Assembly: GCA_973895155.1 (NCBI GenBank)
Contig: OZ316895.1
Coordinates: forward strand, 2,542,001-2,606,000
Source: Marsupella aquatica
Taxonomy: Eukaryota; Marchantiophyta
Reading direction: 5' to 3'
Length of the DNA stretch: 64,000 bases
Shown: one piece after another, positions 21,901 through 35,700 of the stretch
Position numbering within the stretch: position 1 is the stretch's first letter
Layout: every line of letters starts with the position of its first letter
The notes under the pieces: generated by a model
What the model saw: only the letters and a program-made list of their open reading frames with translations
What the model was told of the DNA's origin: nothing
Database searches by the model: none
Position numbers and translations under genes: made by a program

Positions 21901-24349
21901 ACCTTAGTTGCAGATGTGATTAGGATTAGTCATTCTACATACTATATCTAAAGCAGTGTTTTCTTGGATAGGAGGAACTTGGGCTCATTGTTAGCCAGTC
22001 CGAGGAGTGAATCTTTGGAAATGATATTCACTTTTTGTGAGGGATTCTATGAGGAGTTTTGGCATGAGCAGTGAATTACCGCTATTGGGAGTAACACTCA
22101 CTTTTGTGAAGGACATTTTGAGTTGTTTGGGTATGAGTGGCAAATTCCCAGTTTGGGAAAGACCTGAGTAGTTTGGCATGAAGAGCCACTTACCAAGGTT
22201 AACTAATTGAAATCGGCTGCATGGTTAGAGCCTATTTACAGGTCATAGTTCAGTCAAAACTATGAAAGGTGCTATCGGAGGATTTTGACATTGTGTGCCT
22301 GCCCATTTACAGGTCAATCAAAACTATGAAAGGTACTACGGCCTCATAGCTTTGGAAACCAGTCCAGGCTTCACCAAACCCTTTCGTCCATCCTGAAGTT
22401 TCTTCAAAATATGCAACAAATTGAAAAGGTTCTCTCCTGGTTTCCCTTCTCTAGTGTATCTATGGGTACGTTTGCCTTTCCCTCCTACCCTTCTGTACGT
22501 AAGTACTAGTGCATTCCTGTACTGTCCTTTATTTGGAACCTTCCTTGCTTTTCTCCAATTTTAAAGCATCCAAGGCTCTTTGCAATGAAGGATCATGCTA
22601 TTTGAGTTTATCCCCAAATTTTCTACTTATAAAATATGCAACATCTGAGCGCAGATGGAGATAGGTACTTTCCCTGTGCTGTCCTTGATTCTAACACTCT
22701 TCCAAGGCAGAACTATGCTGTTTGAGTTTAGCCAATTTTTTCCTCTCACCAATATGCAGCTTATGAGCATTTGAAAGGGGCAGTTATCACCTTGACTCTC
22801 ACACGAGCCAAGGACAACCGCACTTCAATTTCCATCATTTTTTCTAACTGAAGTTTCTGAGATTTTACACATTTTTGAAGGTCTCCAATTAGTCCTGCAA
22901 TAAGTGAGCATGTTGTTGAACGTGACCAAGCTCTCCTGTTTGGAGTTGCATGTCAGTAATAATGGAATGAACGTGGTCAGTTCTCTCTAATTGCAAAACC
23001 TGGATAACTTAGGACAGTGATATTTTTGGGCTCTCACATTTGAGAGGGGTCAATGAAATGTGTGAAAATCACAAAATGAATCAATGAATACACTGAAATA
23101 GAGTATTCAATTCAGTATTTTTCTCATAAGAGTCTGCCTTAAGTTTCAGTCACAATTCCCGGGCCTCCAATTCCTGGGCCTCCAATTCCTGGGCCTCACA
23201 TTCTGTGCCTGACCAGTCTTACATTCAGTGCCTGACCAATAGTTCCCACTGCCCAGGGTCACAACACTCCCGGACAAGATCAAGAGCGAAAAGTCACTGG
23301 ATTTGAGACATCCTAGTGCTATGCGTATAAATATTTATGAGCGCCACTACCCTGAGTAGAATCGAGAGTTTGTTTGTTGGCACCCTTTTTGGGGTTCTGC
23401 ACAAGCTTGAAGCACCCAGAACCAAGAGGAAATGTGTCTGTGGAAGTCATAGCAATCATCACAAAGATTATGGTTAGCCACAGCGAAGGAATTCGTCACG
23501 CAAAATCTAATAATTTCACACATGCACGCAGCTCCGTAGAGGTCGGCGGAGAACAAAACCGACAGTCTACGAATGGCGTAGATAATCTAGACGGGTTGAG
23601 GCTACTGTCTACGTGCGTATAATGAATTGAATTGATTTCGCACATATCGCCTTGGACTACAGATCTACATCGCCTTGCTCACCCACACGTCTACCCGCCA
23701 GCTGCCTCGCTCTCTGTAAGTCCAGGCATGACGATGGCTATTTCAGCAGAACCTCGTTTCTAATTGCGCAATGTTTCTCGAAGAAAAGGTGAATTAGGAC
23801 ATTCATCGTCGTGGAAGTTAGTAATTTAAAAGCTGAAGCAGTTCGCAAAACTTAATTGTATATATTTGGACCGACCGCAAGCTGAATTAACCGACATTGT
23901 ATATGGCTTCTCTCGTATGTGCAGAAAGGCTCCGATCGATGAAATCACCATAATTTTATTATATGTCTCGCGTAAGTGCGGGAGTGCGCAGTAGGTCATG
24001 GTGGCAAAGTCCGCAGAAATCTGTGTCCTGTCCTTACTCCGTCCATTGCCAGACTCGAGAAACAACAACTGATCAGAATAATCAGACGACAATCAAAGAA
24101 TTATAATTAATTATTCAGTTGATCGTTACTGCGAACTGCTTGTGTAGTAGTGTGAGAAAGAAGAAGTAGTTAGTACACGTTGTCCGCGTTGTTGACAAGG
24201 TGATACACCCCATGCATTCAGTTTACACCCACTTAATCATTCCATCCATATACCGCACGCACCACGAAGTTGAAAGGATTCAGATGACAAAGATTGTGAG
24301 AGAATCCATATGGCCGCTGTAAGTTGATTCATTGAACCCCAGAACTTAC
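18949..24349. other. Gene-poor stretch with short direct repeats
   Basis: The left 200 bases are the 5' flank of the ASR gene. I found no convincing gene. Short tandem repeats are visible: related 60-70 bp blocks with CACTTTT(T)GTGA(A/G)GGA at 22010-22200, a duplicated TTTACAGGTCA...AAAACTATGAAAGGT block at 22237-22340, and three 15-bp GGGCCTCCAATTCCT-like units at 23161-23205. A 49-base intron-like gap near 19830-19880 between two short frames is suggestive but no family is recognised. Confidence 0.35.
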
Positions 24350-24360
24350 AGCCGCCATAT
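24308..24360. repeat. 18-bp inverted repeat (hairpin) at the SDR fragment's end
   Basis: ATATGGCCGCTGTAAGTT at 24308-24325 is inverted at 24343-24360 with one mismatch, leaving a 17-base spacer. The right arm contains the apparent GTAAGT donor of the SDR-like exon, so the arms look like an inverted duplication of that exon end. Confidence 0.75.
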
Positions 24361-24560
24361 CTCCGATGGCGGCGTCAATCTTCCAGTAATCCAGTGAGGT
24401 GACGTCCCCGACGACGGCCTGAGCGTCAAACACGCACATACTGACGGCGTGTTCAGCCACGGCCTCCAGCTGCCCGTTGCACCGAGCCAGCAGCACCAGT
24501 CGCGAGCCCTTCTTTCGCGTACTGCTACCGTGCTACGCGATGTGCTGCCATCATTATTAC
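24350..24560 (-). pseudogene. Short-chain dehydrogenase/reductase fragment
   Basis: The minus-strand frame reads KGSRLVLLARCNGQLEAVAE, then DAQAVVGDVTS and a short helix before a GTAAGT donor. This is the beta2-alpha-beta3 part of an SDR Rossmann fold (the GARLVLLAR and GDVT signatures). Immediately upstream in another frame lies AR-stop-QYAKEG, the preceding alpha helix, so one frameshift and one stop separate the pieces. The nucleotide-binding TGxxxGxG segment is not intact and no downstream exon with the YxxxK catalytic motif was found. I read it as a decayed or duplicated exon; a functional gene is unlikely. Confidence 0.5.
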
Positions 24561-26726
24561 GACAACTACCAAAGACGACCATCAAAATCGGGACTCGTCG
24601 ACGGTCGGATGGGGGCTCGCTGGAGCGCAAATTAATCTTGTCCCGGCTTCACTCAGAATGCTGTTGGGGAAGTTGTGAGTTCACGTACTGTCAAAATGAA
24701 GGAAACTGACTCATGATACTTACTTCGATTCTATGGTACTAGTAGTACCTACAACAGTACAGTACTTAATTACCTCTCCGGACCAATTCGCGAAGACTCA
24801 TCACGGAACTGACCGCACACCTCGAGGCCGAACAACGCCACAAACCATTTGAACTGTCTTCCCAATGGACAGTGCCGGTACTATGAACAGCAATGCCACA
24901 GTCGCTGCATGATATCGCATTAACCGCCAACGATACTAATTATAATCGTATCACAAGATCATAGCATCAATCATTAAATGGACGATGCCGCTTGAAAGCA
25001 TCAACACTGTCCAATTCCGTGGACGATCAACAATCTACACAATCATAAAGAAATTAGATTCTGGCATCACGGGAAAGATTGATGAATCAAACTGCGGAAC
25101 CACAAGATTCAGGAGGAATTCCATGGGAGCCATAAATCTGCATAAATCTGCAGATTGTTGCATTCACCAATCACAACGCAGCCCTGCCTGCGAATTCTGT
25201 CCAAGCGAAACGTAGCTACATTATGCCCTCTAACTCTGTACGTTCATTCCCTCATATGCACTGCACTACGCAATGCATATATTTGATCGAAACACAGCTG
25301 AGCAGACGAGGAGATAGTAAACCCGTGGGAGTTTGTTGATGATCGATTGCATGAGTGAAGAAGGGTAATTCAGGAACTGAACATATACTTCGGGCAATCA
25401 GGGCGAAGTCTTGACATATTGCATGGCTTTCGCCATTTGGCAGCAAACATGGATTTGCCTATTTTAAAGATTGTTTCGACCGGCATTCTGTATATCACAT
25501 TGGCATTGAACAAAAAGCACTAGCCTGGTGGAAACAATCTATATATCACGTTGGCAAAGAACAAAAAGCACTAGCGTGGTGGAGACAGGACACGCATATA
25601 AGAGAGAAAACCAGGAACCAACGACCCAAATGCTCGAGAGTCGTAGACAGGCGACGCGTAAACAGAGAAAACCAGGGACCAACGACCTAAATACTCCAGA
25701 GTCCCAACAACGGCAAAAGAATTACTGAATTGAAAAAATAATAATGAATTCTTCATTCCACTAAACCCCTTTTGGCTTACTTGTGAAGTACAGCATCGTC
25801 AGGATGGCAGTAAGACCCTCTCGAGTGCCATCTCTAGGATTAGATGCGTAAGCTCTCAATTGATGTGTATCCTAATTGATATTTTGCAATGGGAAGGTTA
25901 GGGCAACTGCACTTGGTTTCAGAGCCAGCGAGAGTCAGATACAAGTCACGGCCAAACGCAGCGAATTTTTTTTTCTTCCTGCCAAAACTAGAAAGCCCAG
26001 TTGATATCCTGCCACTGGAAGAATGAAAACAAATTCTGACCGTTCAAAGGCATCGGACCCGGGAAATAGATGATTTGTCATGCATCAAAAGGCCATGTAC
26101 CAAATGGCGCTTGCTAGCATCCATTATACAAATTAAATTTCAAAAACTGTGTGCTAACCGGATGTCCTCTTGATGAGCTTTTATATAATCCTTCAATTTC
26201 AACGTTAAATGGCAATATTTTAAAGTTCCCGAGGAAATATGGCGAGATGCCATCCTCTTATTTGTAAAACTCAATGGTCTCGAAATAATAAACGTTCCAC
26301 CAGCAGCTCTAGTCCACAGACCAATTACGAGCCCACAGGTCAGGAGTCTGCTGTTCTCATTCAACCTTGGAATTGGGTTGAAAACTGAATTGTCTCAATT
26401 GCGTAAATCCAATAACTTATTATGCAAAGCTAGTATTAATTGAAGGGGAAAAAATTTCACCGCATTTTGCGGCAAGTGGAGGACTGCTGCTGCAGCCTAG
26501 GCCATCAAACCACAAAACCCTTCGGCTGCTATCAAATCACAGCAGTTGAATTGTTCCGAGACAATGTAGCTGACTACGTAAACATCGTCACTGCTTCAAA
26601 AATTAACAGAACTGTAGCAGAATCTTCTGCCTCAGGAAAAACAGCTAAGCCCGCTTTTGCAGCTCAGTTGAAACCAGATGATACACTTCTTACTCATTGT
26701 GGTCATTGAGGTCGACTACGGAAACA
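24561..26726. other. Region 3' of DCL1, no gene seen
   Basis: No family-like ORF. A tandem duplication with a 56-base period occurs around 25500-25590 (ACAAAAAGCACTAGC repeated), followed by two copies of a GAGAAAACCAGG(G/A)ACCAACGACC block at 25600-25690. The part nearest 26726 should hold the DCL1 3' UTR. Confidence 0.4.
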
Positions 26727-29700
26727 TCACCACCTCTTCAAATGTTGCAGCAACAAAACAGCAGCAGAATCTTTTGCTTTCTTGACGCTCGGCATTGGCT
26801 CTCCTACACGTTCTTCAGTCCATCCACTTTCCGTCGTATGAACACGTACAGAATATGTGAACCGTTTTGCGTGTGCAGGACCACCTTCAGTAACACACCT
26901 GGAAAATGGGAGACCCATACTATTAGTTAACCCAAAGGCAGCATCAAGAGCATGCAAGGTCTTGTCAGATACATCGTGCGTCAAGTGACTACGCATCAAT
27001 TCAAATTTAGGAAATACAGCTCACGACAAACCGGTTTCCTCTAACTCGACCAGCCATAACAATATGTGCATCAGAAGTATTAGGCAATTACTTGTATTGT
27101 GGCATTGGCCATTGTCGTTTCAAGCATATGTCATTGAGGGTTTGCCGAGTGAATGGAGTCGTCTTCGTCAATGCCTTTCCAACCACCTCCCCATTCTCCA
27201 GAGCAGCTGCTTTGGCTGCAGCCTCCTTACTTGACTCTTTCTCTTTCAATATAACCAGGGCATTTCGGGCAGCCAATTTCTGAGCCATTTTTTTCTGCGG
27301 ATTCTGTGCAGAACCAATTTGCACACCATCCACATAGACTTCAACAAAAGCAAGATTCCCCTGCCGAGAAGATTTGTATTCGAGCCCCTCTGCAAGCTGC
27401 TGGCAGCGTTCTTGTAGCTCCCGCACAGGATGCATTGGTAGCGTCTCTGGAGTCACCATGGGTTGGAGCAAAGGCTCAAAAATCTGCACCAATAGTTATA
27501 TTCAGAAAGAATTACAGCTCAAGATTAGAACATGAAACAGACTGTTATCGGTCATCTGATGACAGTACCAGAACTAATCACTTTGATTCTGATATTGGTG
27601 TACAGGGCTATGCCTCACGATACTAATGTGGACACGACTGCTTTACTGAGACATTATCAAGCAATTAATTGGTCAAAACCATGGTCAAAACTAGATCGAG
27701 TGATTCCCAGAGTAACCGTCAAGAAGATATGAAAGAACTGACCTTCCAAACTTGATCTGTGTTCAGAGCTGTGTCCAAAAATGCGGCACCCGCTATAGAC
27801 TCGAGAATATCTCCAAGTACCTTAGGAGCCTTGAAATCTCCGAGCCCGAAGGAGTTCACACCAGGCTTATCTAACTCCGTCTGAATGTCCTTGACAAAAT
27901 CATGGATCTGCAGATGACAAAACCACCTTAGGAATCACATGGCTCGTACTGACCGGAAAAATAACACTTGCAGACAAAGACCGATACATAACATCTGCAT
28001 TTGTTGAAAATCTTGACAAGATCAGTAGAAAACAAAGACGACCATTTCAAGAATCAATAGATAAAGGCATACCTGTGTTTCAAGAGCACTTGAGCCATGA
28101 CGCAGATGTAAATGAAACTTATGTTTTACTGCCACTCGAGCAAAGTTTTCATTATTTACAGCAGCTGCCCTCAGATCAGTCAAGCGACCCGGCGGCAAAT
28201 CTGTGTAGCTAAAAAATAAGTGGCGGGTGATTAGGTGGTCAAGGACGGCATCACCCACAAATTCCAGGCGCTGATAACAAGGGACACCTGAAGAGGGACG
28301 TGAAGCATGAGTAATGGCCTCAACTAACAAACTACGCTCGTTGAACTTGTGTCCAATAGCCCCCTCCACACCATCAAAATCAATACTCCTCAACACACTC
28401 TCAGGTACTGTGGAGCCTACTCTGGCCTGAAGACCATCAGCAGGATCAAACTCCACAGGAATACCAATCCAATTCATCAAATGTGTGGCAGCCTTTTGTC
28501 CACCTTCCACATAATAAACTCCAATGAGAGCCTCTACGACATCCGCCAGAGTCTTGCTAGAGAGAACCCTGTAAGCACTTGAGTCTCCTTCAATTTCTCC
28601 ATCTTCCATATAATCATCTTCTATAATCTCGTCAACAACTGTTTGTACAGGTTTGCCATTTGCATCCTTCCCGTTAGAATCCATCCCGTTAGCATCCTTC
28701 CCGTTAGCATCCTTCCCGCTGGCATTTTTCCCGTTAGCATCCTTCCCATTTGCATCCTCCTTGACAGGGTCGTCTACTTTAGTTTCTGTCGCTTCAGCTT
28801 CATCTGGATCCTTAGTTTCTTCATCAAACACAGGCGGAACCCCTGGGGCTGCCCATCTCGATGGAGCAAAGCGATCTGCTTGTATGTAGCTTTGCAAGCC
28901 CTTCTCCAATGCATATTGGTAAAGCACCGAGTTGCTGACAGTTTGTTGTCTCATGCGAGTCAGTTGGCCCTCATGTTTGCTGGGATATGTAAGAAAAAGC
29001 CTCCTACTCACAACCCATTTCAAATACGCATCTCCCAGTAATTCAGCGCGTTCATAGCAGAACGTTTCTTGACATGATGCTGCAGTCAAAGCCTCCAACA
29101 CCTGCAAATGAACAAATATGAGAAACAAAGATTCAGTCACATCTTGAGAATAGACTCTTATTGATCCAGGTAGAAGTACACAAGATTGGACAGACCTCCA
29201 GTCACGACGCCCATGGTTTAGAATCTTATGTCAACAAGATGTATTCGACAAGAAACGACACAAAAAATTTACTAAGAATGTTCAAGCTTTCATAAAGCCA
29301 GACTTCTAGACAACGAAGCCTTCCATCAATCCTAAAATCTGAAACTTGGCACAGAATTAGCGTTATCGAACCTTAGAGGCAGGAATTGTGTATGCAATTT
29401 GATGCTTCAGCTGCACTGCCAACAGCATACTCTCCACCCGCCTCATCACAGATGGAAGGCGCTGTGCGCCTCGGACTAACGGCCCTGGAAGTGGATGCAC
29501 CAAGCACAGCTCTGGGGGAAGCATAACATAGTATGTCTTGTCCAGTGGCTCTTCTGAATTCCCTGCAGTACCTGAGGAAACATGACTTGTGTCAAAAATT
29601 GCAGCCGAAGTCTTAAGAACCACATAATAACAACGAATGTCAAGCTAGGCAGGTAGACTCCAATTCAAGCGCAGGAAAAAAGATCTCCTCGTTATGCTAA

Positions 29701-32700
29701 TACTACCATCAGATGACTCGAATCGAGGAGACAGTAGATTTTTGCAGTGCGATACTCCTCGGCCCCTGATAAGTGCTTGCTTCTTACAAACAAGGTCCAC
29801 TCCATACCTGTTGGCATTGCCAAAATGTAAAGAATTTCAGATAAATAAATGCTATAAATAATGTGTCTTCCAGACTAGTGACCAATGAGCCACTCTGACT
29901 ATCATCCACGCGAGTTTAGGATCCAGAAACAAGCATCATTGACAGATGCACAGAAATGACTTCTTGTAGTAATTCTTACTTCTGTTTGTAATAATCTGCA
30001 TATGACGTGTACTCCAGCGGACCAAGATAGCCATCCTTTCGAGGAAATGAACTCTCGCAATTCATCTCAAACCGCACCGATTCCACATAAAACCGTTTTC
30101 CTGAATGAGCTGCGGTGACAACTCTACCTACCAATCCATCTATATCCATCAATCCGTCAGCCATGAGCAATTTCCCTTCCACAGGCTCCTGCTCTTGTAT
30201 AATCTCCACTATCTCACGTGAAGGGACAAGACCGGAAGCTTTGACTGTATCAAATGGAGCAACCGCTCCTCTGATTCCATACGTGGGATGGGCTTTGAGA
30301 CCAAAAGCCTGTCCGTATCGCAGTTTCCCAAAACCATATTCTCTACGGTCACCTCCAAGTGCCCGCTCATCTGTCCCAAGATAAACATCTGGCCTTGCTC
30401 GCTGCAGAGGGTTATTCCAGGCTTCAGTGGTCAAGGTATTGTCAACAAGTGTCCAGTTCACCAAAGCTGCTGGTTCTACATCAGCTTTGTCCTCTATTGG
30501 AACAAAAAGATATGCTTTTACTGGATCCCAAGGAGTTGTAGCAGGTTCCACGTCCACATCAAGAACAATGCTCATAAGCCTCACATGGAAGCTTTTCAAC
30601 TTTGTCAGCTGCAGACACCACGACATTCAAGATAAGCAATTCTTCAATGAATCCCTCCAACATGCATACTTATGGCCTCCCTTTCAAGTTTTAATTTGGA
30701 CCAAACTCTTCCGAGTCAAAAACACCAGCGCTAACGTAAGTATCCCTGACATACCTGAGTTATGGTCAATTCAATGGAATTGCAGAAGAGGAGCGAAGCT
30801 TTTGTTGTCATAGTACGAGCAACAAATAGGTCCATTGTCATGGTCAGCACCTGCACGATGTTTCGGAACAAAACACTTTAAGATCACAAACCATGCAGGA
30901 AATCTCAGAAGATAGTCAAAAATCTATATGCCCTGACGCCCATACAGCACACTTCTATCCTCTAAAGGATAGATCCTGTACCAACACATCCTCATGAGGC
31001 TGGAGACCAACCTCCAACACCTTCCATAAGACTCTCGTACCAAAATACATTTAAATCAAAGATCCATGAACTTGAAAGGCATGAAGAAATTCACAACTAT
31101 TCTGTGGCATGGAACTCAAAGCGGGAAGCTACGTGCCATGCTGGAACAACATCAAAAGCATTTTCGCTTTAGAAATTACCTCGGGATCTAACTCTCTTCC
31201 AAAGAATAGTGCAAAGTCTGAGGTTTCCGTCAAAAGAGTATCTTTCGAAAACCCTATATTTTCACACACAACTTTGTACATGAAAAGTGAGACTGTTCTC
31301 TCATTAGCGTCAACGTCTGCAGTTTCCTTGATCCAGTCACCCTGTAGACATACCGGTGACAACAGCAAAAACGAAACAACGCATGAATATGAAAAATAAA
31401 TATCACAGCGAATTTGGTAATTTGACACCCCTTGCTGAGATGTGTATATGCCAAGCTTACAATATGCCAAGCTGCTATGAACAAACGTGCAAACTGAGAG
31501 GGGCTTATGAACGATGATTGTAACTCCTGTGGACAACAGGGGTTTATCAGCTATTCGAAATTCAAGGGCAATCAAATATAGTTTTGTTTTACTTATGACA
31601 AAGCTCATGATAGCGTGACCAGTTCCTCACAGCACCACCATTTTTCATCTTGCCACTACGAGAGCTGCACTCTAACCCATCACTCCACAACTAGTGCTTG
31701 GCCAGCTTCAGTGGATCCATATAATCAACCTTATGTAAACAAAGGCTCCCTGCTTTCGAGATTGAAAATCATCGAGTCTTTGTTCCCATATACCTCAAGA
31801 GTCCAAATTATACACTTAGTGCCAAATTTGTGCTGTGATGGAGGACAGACAAGCTGGAAACTGTGTGAACAGCCAGCCAAGGACTAATCCTTTGACGGCC
31901 CAACAACACCGACTGTACCGAACTTCATAATCAACGCAGTTGAATGTTCTCTGCTGCAAAGTTCCATACAATAAAATCAACTGCATCGAAACTGAAGATA
32001 GCCAACATTGTTGACATATCCCAATTCTGCTGCACCCAATTTTGTTGTGAGCAACCTTATAGTGAGTAGAAGCATCAGGTGAGACCTGGATGGTCCGTAT
32101 AGTTCATCACAGAGTCTCTGACATATATAGTTACAAGAAACAACACTTCACAAAGTTATGGTTCCCATCAGATAATTACATGCGAGCCATAAATTATCAA
32201 ACACTGTTCTCACCTGGAGTACTTCAGCGATCCCTTCAGGATAGTATTCTCTATGGCGAGCAGTTCCTGGAATAGGCTCACCCTCATCACTGTCTTCAAG
32301 TTTCTCAGTTTCTTCTCCAGTTCCCTTATCTGGTAAAAGCATATCCGTAAAAGCACCCATCTCATGAAGCTTCTTGCATGCCTCGAGGCAGACAGCCTGT
32401 GCCAACACAAGTCACTCTGGTCAAATGGAAAAGTTCCACACAGATCACTGCCGGTCAACAAAACAGAGAATTATGAGTAAAGTCAGCGTATCAGACACTC
32501 CAACAGAAAGCCCAACCCCATAAAAACTAAAACACTTAATTGAGAGGTTGGTCAGAGCAACCTGTTGTGCGCCTCTGATGGAAGAACACAAAGGGCCCTC
32601 CACAGTTTCGATTGGGGCATTGCATGGAAGCTGCAGCTTGCAAGAATACTTTGCAGTACCACCATCTTTATCATGCTGGCTCATGATGAATTCAGGTCTT

Positions 32701-35700
32701 AGTATAGAATACCTGTGAAGGGTTCATTTTGGAAAACTTAGATTGCAATTTCAAAACCAACACCTGCATAAAACTGGCATCCAATAGCAGCGGGAAAAGT
32801 GTAATATAATCAGACTGAGACTAGTTCAGAGTTCATTCAAGAAGGCAACTTTTCAAACCACTAGAAGCTAAGACGCAGCGAGGAATTAGACATCATTGCC
32901 TGATGATAAGAGACAGTTACTGTGGATTGAACTCTGAGGTATAAGAGAGCCATCAATTGTGTTTAACATGTTTGCTCAAGTTCATGTTGCCGTTAAGTGT
33001 CCCATTTGTGTTCATTGGAAAACGTAAGTCTGAGCGTGGCAAGAAAGAAGACCCCCTAGACACTTTGTGCAATGCACCACGTTGTGTTCATTGGAAAACC
33101 TGAATCTGAGTGTCGCAAGAAAGAAGACCCCGTAGACAAAGTGCAATGCACCACGAAGGAGGGTGAACAAGAGAGAATTCGAGGTCCATTGAAAACACAG
33201 ATGAAGTCATGACGGGATTTATCCCAGACGATAACAGCATCATTTTGTTTGGCCTTTGACCGCAAGACCTTCGACGTGGCCTATCAACCACCATACTAGA
33301 TATTTTAACATAAGGAATAGCGCATGCATCTGCTCATTCGAAGGTAGGTGGAGAATACCTGTCCGTGGGCAGCTGAGAGCAGTAGAAATGGATGAGACCC
33401 ACTGCAGAGTTCAAGCTCACCATGGCACCAGTAGATGGCACCTGATACACCTCTCCATCAACAGTCTCAAGCGAGGCCAATAGTGCAGCCTCTTTAACAA
33501 CACTTAGTTCAGTTCTCTCAATGGCTTCTCGTCGAAGTGTTTCCTCACTATTCCTAGCATTCCGAAGAAATGCCTCGTGAGTGGTATTGCCCCTGAACAG
33601 TACACCGGTTTCCCACATTAGTCATGAGGAGGTGTGAAACATCCATCACCGGGCATACCAAGATACCAAGATAGGAAAGAATAGTTCCCTGAACTCGCAG
33701 CAGACTTACCGCTCAAGCATCAGCACATAATCTGAACCAGGCTTACGCGCTCGACCTCTTGACTGGATATAAGCCAAAACGGTCTTGGCAAGATCAAACC
33801 GAATAACTACATTGCATTGTCGAATATCCAATCCTTCCTCGGCAACACTAGTTGCCACCAACAAGGTAACCTGAGCCATCAACACCCCCAGTTTCAGGAC
33901 AAAGACCCAGAGACAAGAATATATCAAGTATACACTGACGGTAAACTAAGTTACTCAGGAAATGGAGATGCAAAATTAATAATTGCCAACTTAATATACC
34001 CGGCCATCTCGGAACTTGGCGATTGTGTCCTGCATTTGCCGAGTACGCATGTCCTGATTATTGTTGTGACCAATCAAACTCGCACACTTCACGAACTTCA
34101 GTGAAGGTAGCTCCGCAAATACCTTCACAAACAATACATTCAATAACCCATATATGACACCATTAGCGTGAGGTTATGATATGCTGTCTTCTTTGCATCA
34201 GTCCCCTCATGGCAAATTTGGAGACCTGTGTCAAAGGAAACCCAAAAACTCCTCCGTTCTGAATTGTAGGAGCCTACAGCTTCTACAAGTCCTCTTATTC
34301 AGGCCGAGAATGGAACTACCATCTCAAAGAGACATCATCTTTTCTGCTTTCAACCTATCACAATCCTTATCTTTCAACCACGTTTTCAATCACCTTAGGT
34401 AAAATCAAAGCAGCCACCACCCGTTCGACAAATATAATTGCTCTAAAGTCGTCAGTGTGTTGATACCCAAGGAGAATCTTTATTAAAGACTGGACTTTGG
34501 GGGTAACTTTGCCATCTGCAACAGCTGCTCCAAGAACCTCGTCCACATGCTCACCCCCAGAAACCACTGCAACAGACGGGAAAGCAACGTCACATTTACC
34601 TACCGAACAAAAGCAAGCAGAGATTATAGATTCTGAGGCATTAACATCACAAAAAACTTCCAACTGTTGTTTGCATCTCAGGACGAAAACGTCACAGACC
34701 AACAAAGGACGAGGTCGTAGCTCTCAGCAATCTGACATATTCTTCAGATTCTTACATGATTCTGGTGGGAATGTAATCTCCAGCTTGCAGAAATGTATAT
34801 GCCCTCAAAAATACTTGCAACCTCTCAACACATTCTCCGAACCAGAACAAGACATAAGGGGTGCTTACCTTGTGTGTCCGGAAGCTCCCCTTCCTCTACT
34901 TCTTCTGGCACCTTCTCTTCCTTGTTGTCCCCTTCTGCATCAGACTCCCCATCGCCATCTTTTGAGCCCACAGCTCCCTCTGCCAATCGACATTTTAAAA
35001 GGGCCACTACTTGCTTCAAATAAGATTCTTGGAACTTGACGTCTAATTGATGATTGGCTCTTTCATCATTCCGCAAGCTTGTGAGGAAAGTTGACGCCAC
35101 CTGCGAGAATAATAAGCACATAAAACCCACTTGATTTACTGCCGGCTTCAGGGGCATGGCTTAACGTCGCCAACCACTATCATGGCCATTACACTCGCCT
35201 GAAATGTTATGTCATTGTTTATAACAAGAGAAAGCATTCGCCAAGTACACATCATAGTTGCACATTTGAGTCCATGCCTGTAATGTCAGAGTTCTGCTTA
35301 GAGCCTACAGAACAGGCTAACATGCTGTAACTTCCGTGGGTGAAAGACGAGAAAAAAAATCTAGGAAAGAGTTGCAATTCAAGAGTCTGGTTTCTAACTC
35401 CTTTGAGAGGCTGGTGGACTCCAGGTTGAATGAGACAGATTGTTATTTTCTATCCACAACAACGTGGACGGTATAAGTTGGTTTAACCACAACATCTATA
35501 ACCCAAGGACGACAAAGCCAACGAAGACAAAGCCGAGAGATTGCGAAGCGAGTGATCCAACCTTGAAGGCACACCACTGACCAAGCTCATCCAGTGCATA
35601 AATGACAGCCCGTAACTTCTGTCCTAGACTTGCAGCTCCATCACTTTCTGTTCTCTCAGACACACCATAGACAAGTCGTAGTTCTTCTTTAGCCCCGGCA

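Noticed and set aside
33871-33999. Intron 7 of DCL1 as host of a regulatory miRNA
   Set aside because: A moss DCL1 intron is known to host a miRNA, but this 129-base intron shows no long inverted repeat by eye.
34497-35039. 180-codon plus-strand ORF
   Set aside because: Antisense to DCL1 exons 5 and 6; crosses exon-intron borders and has no domain.
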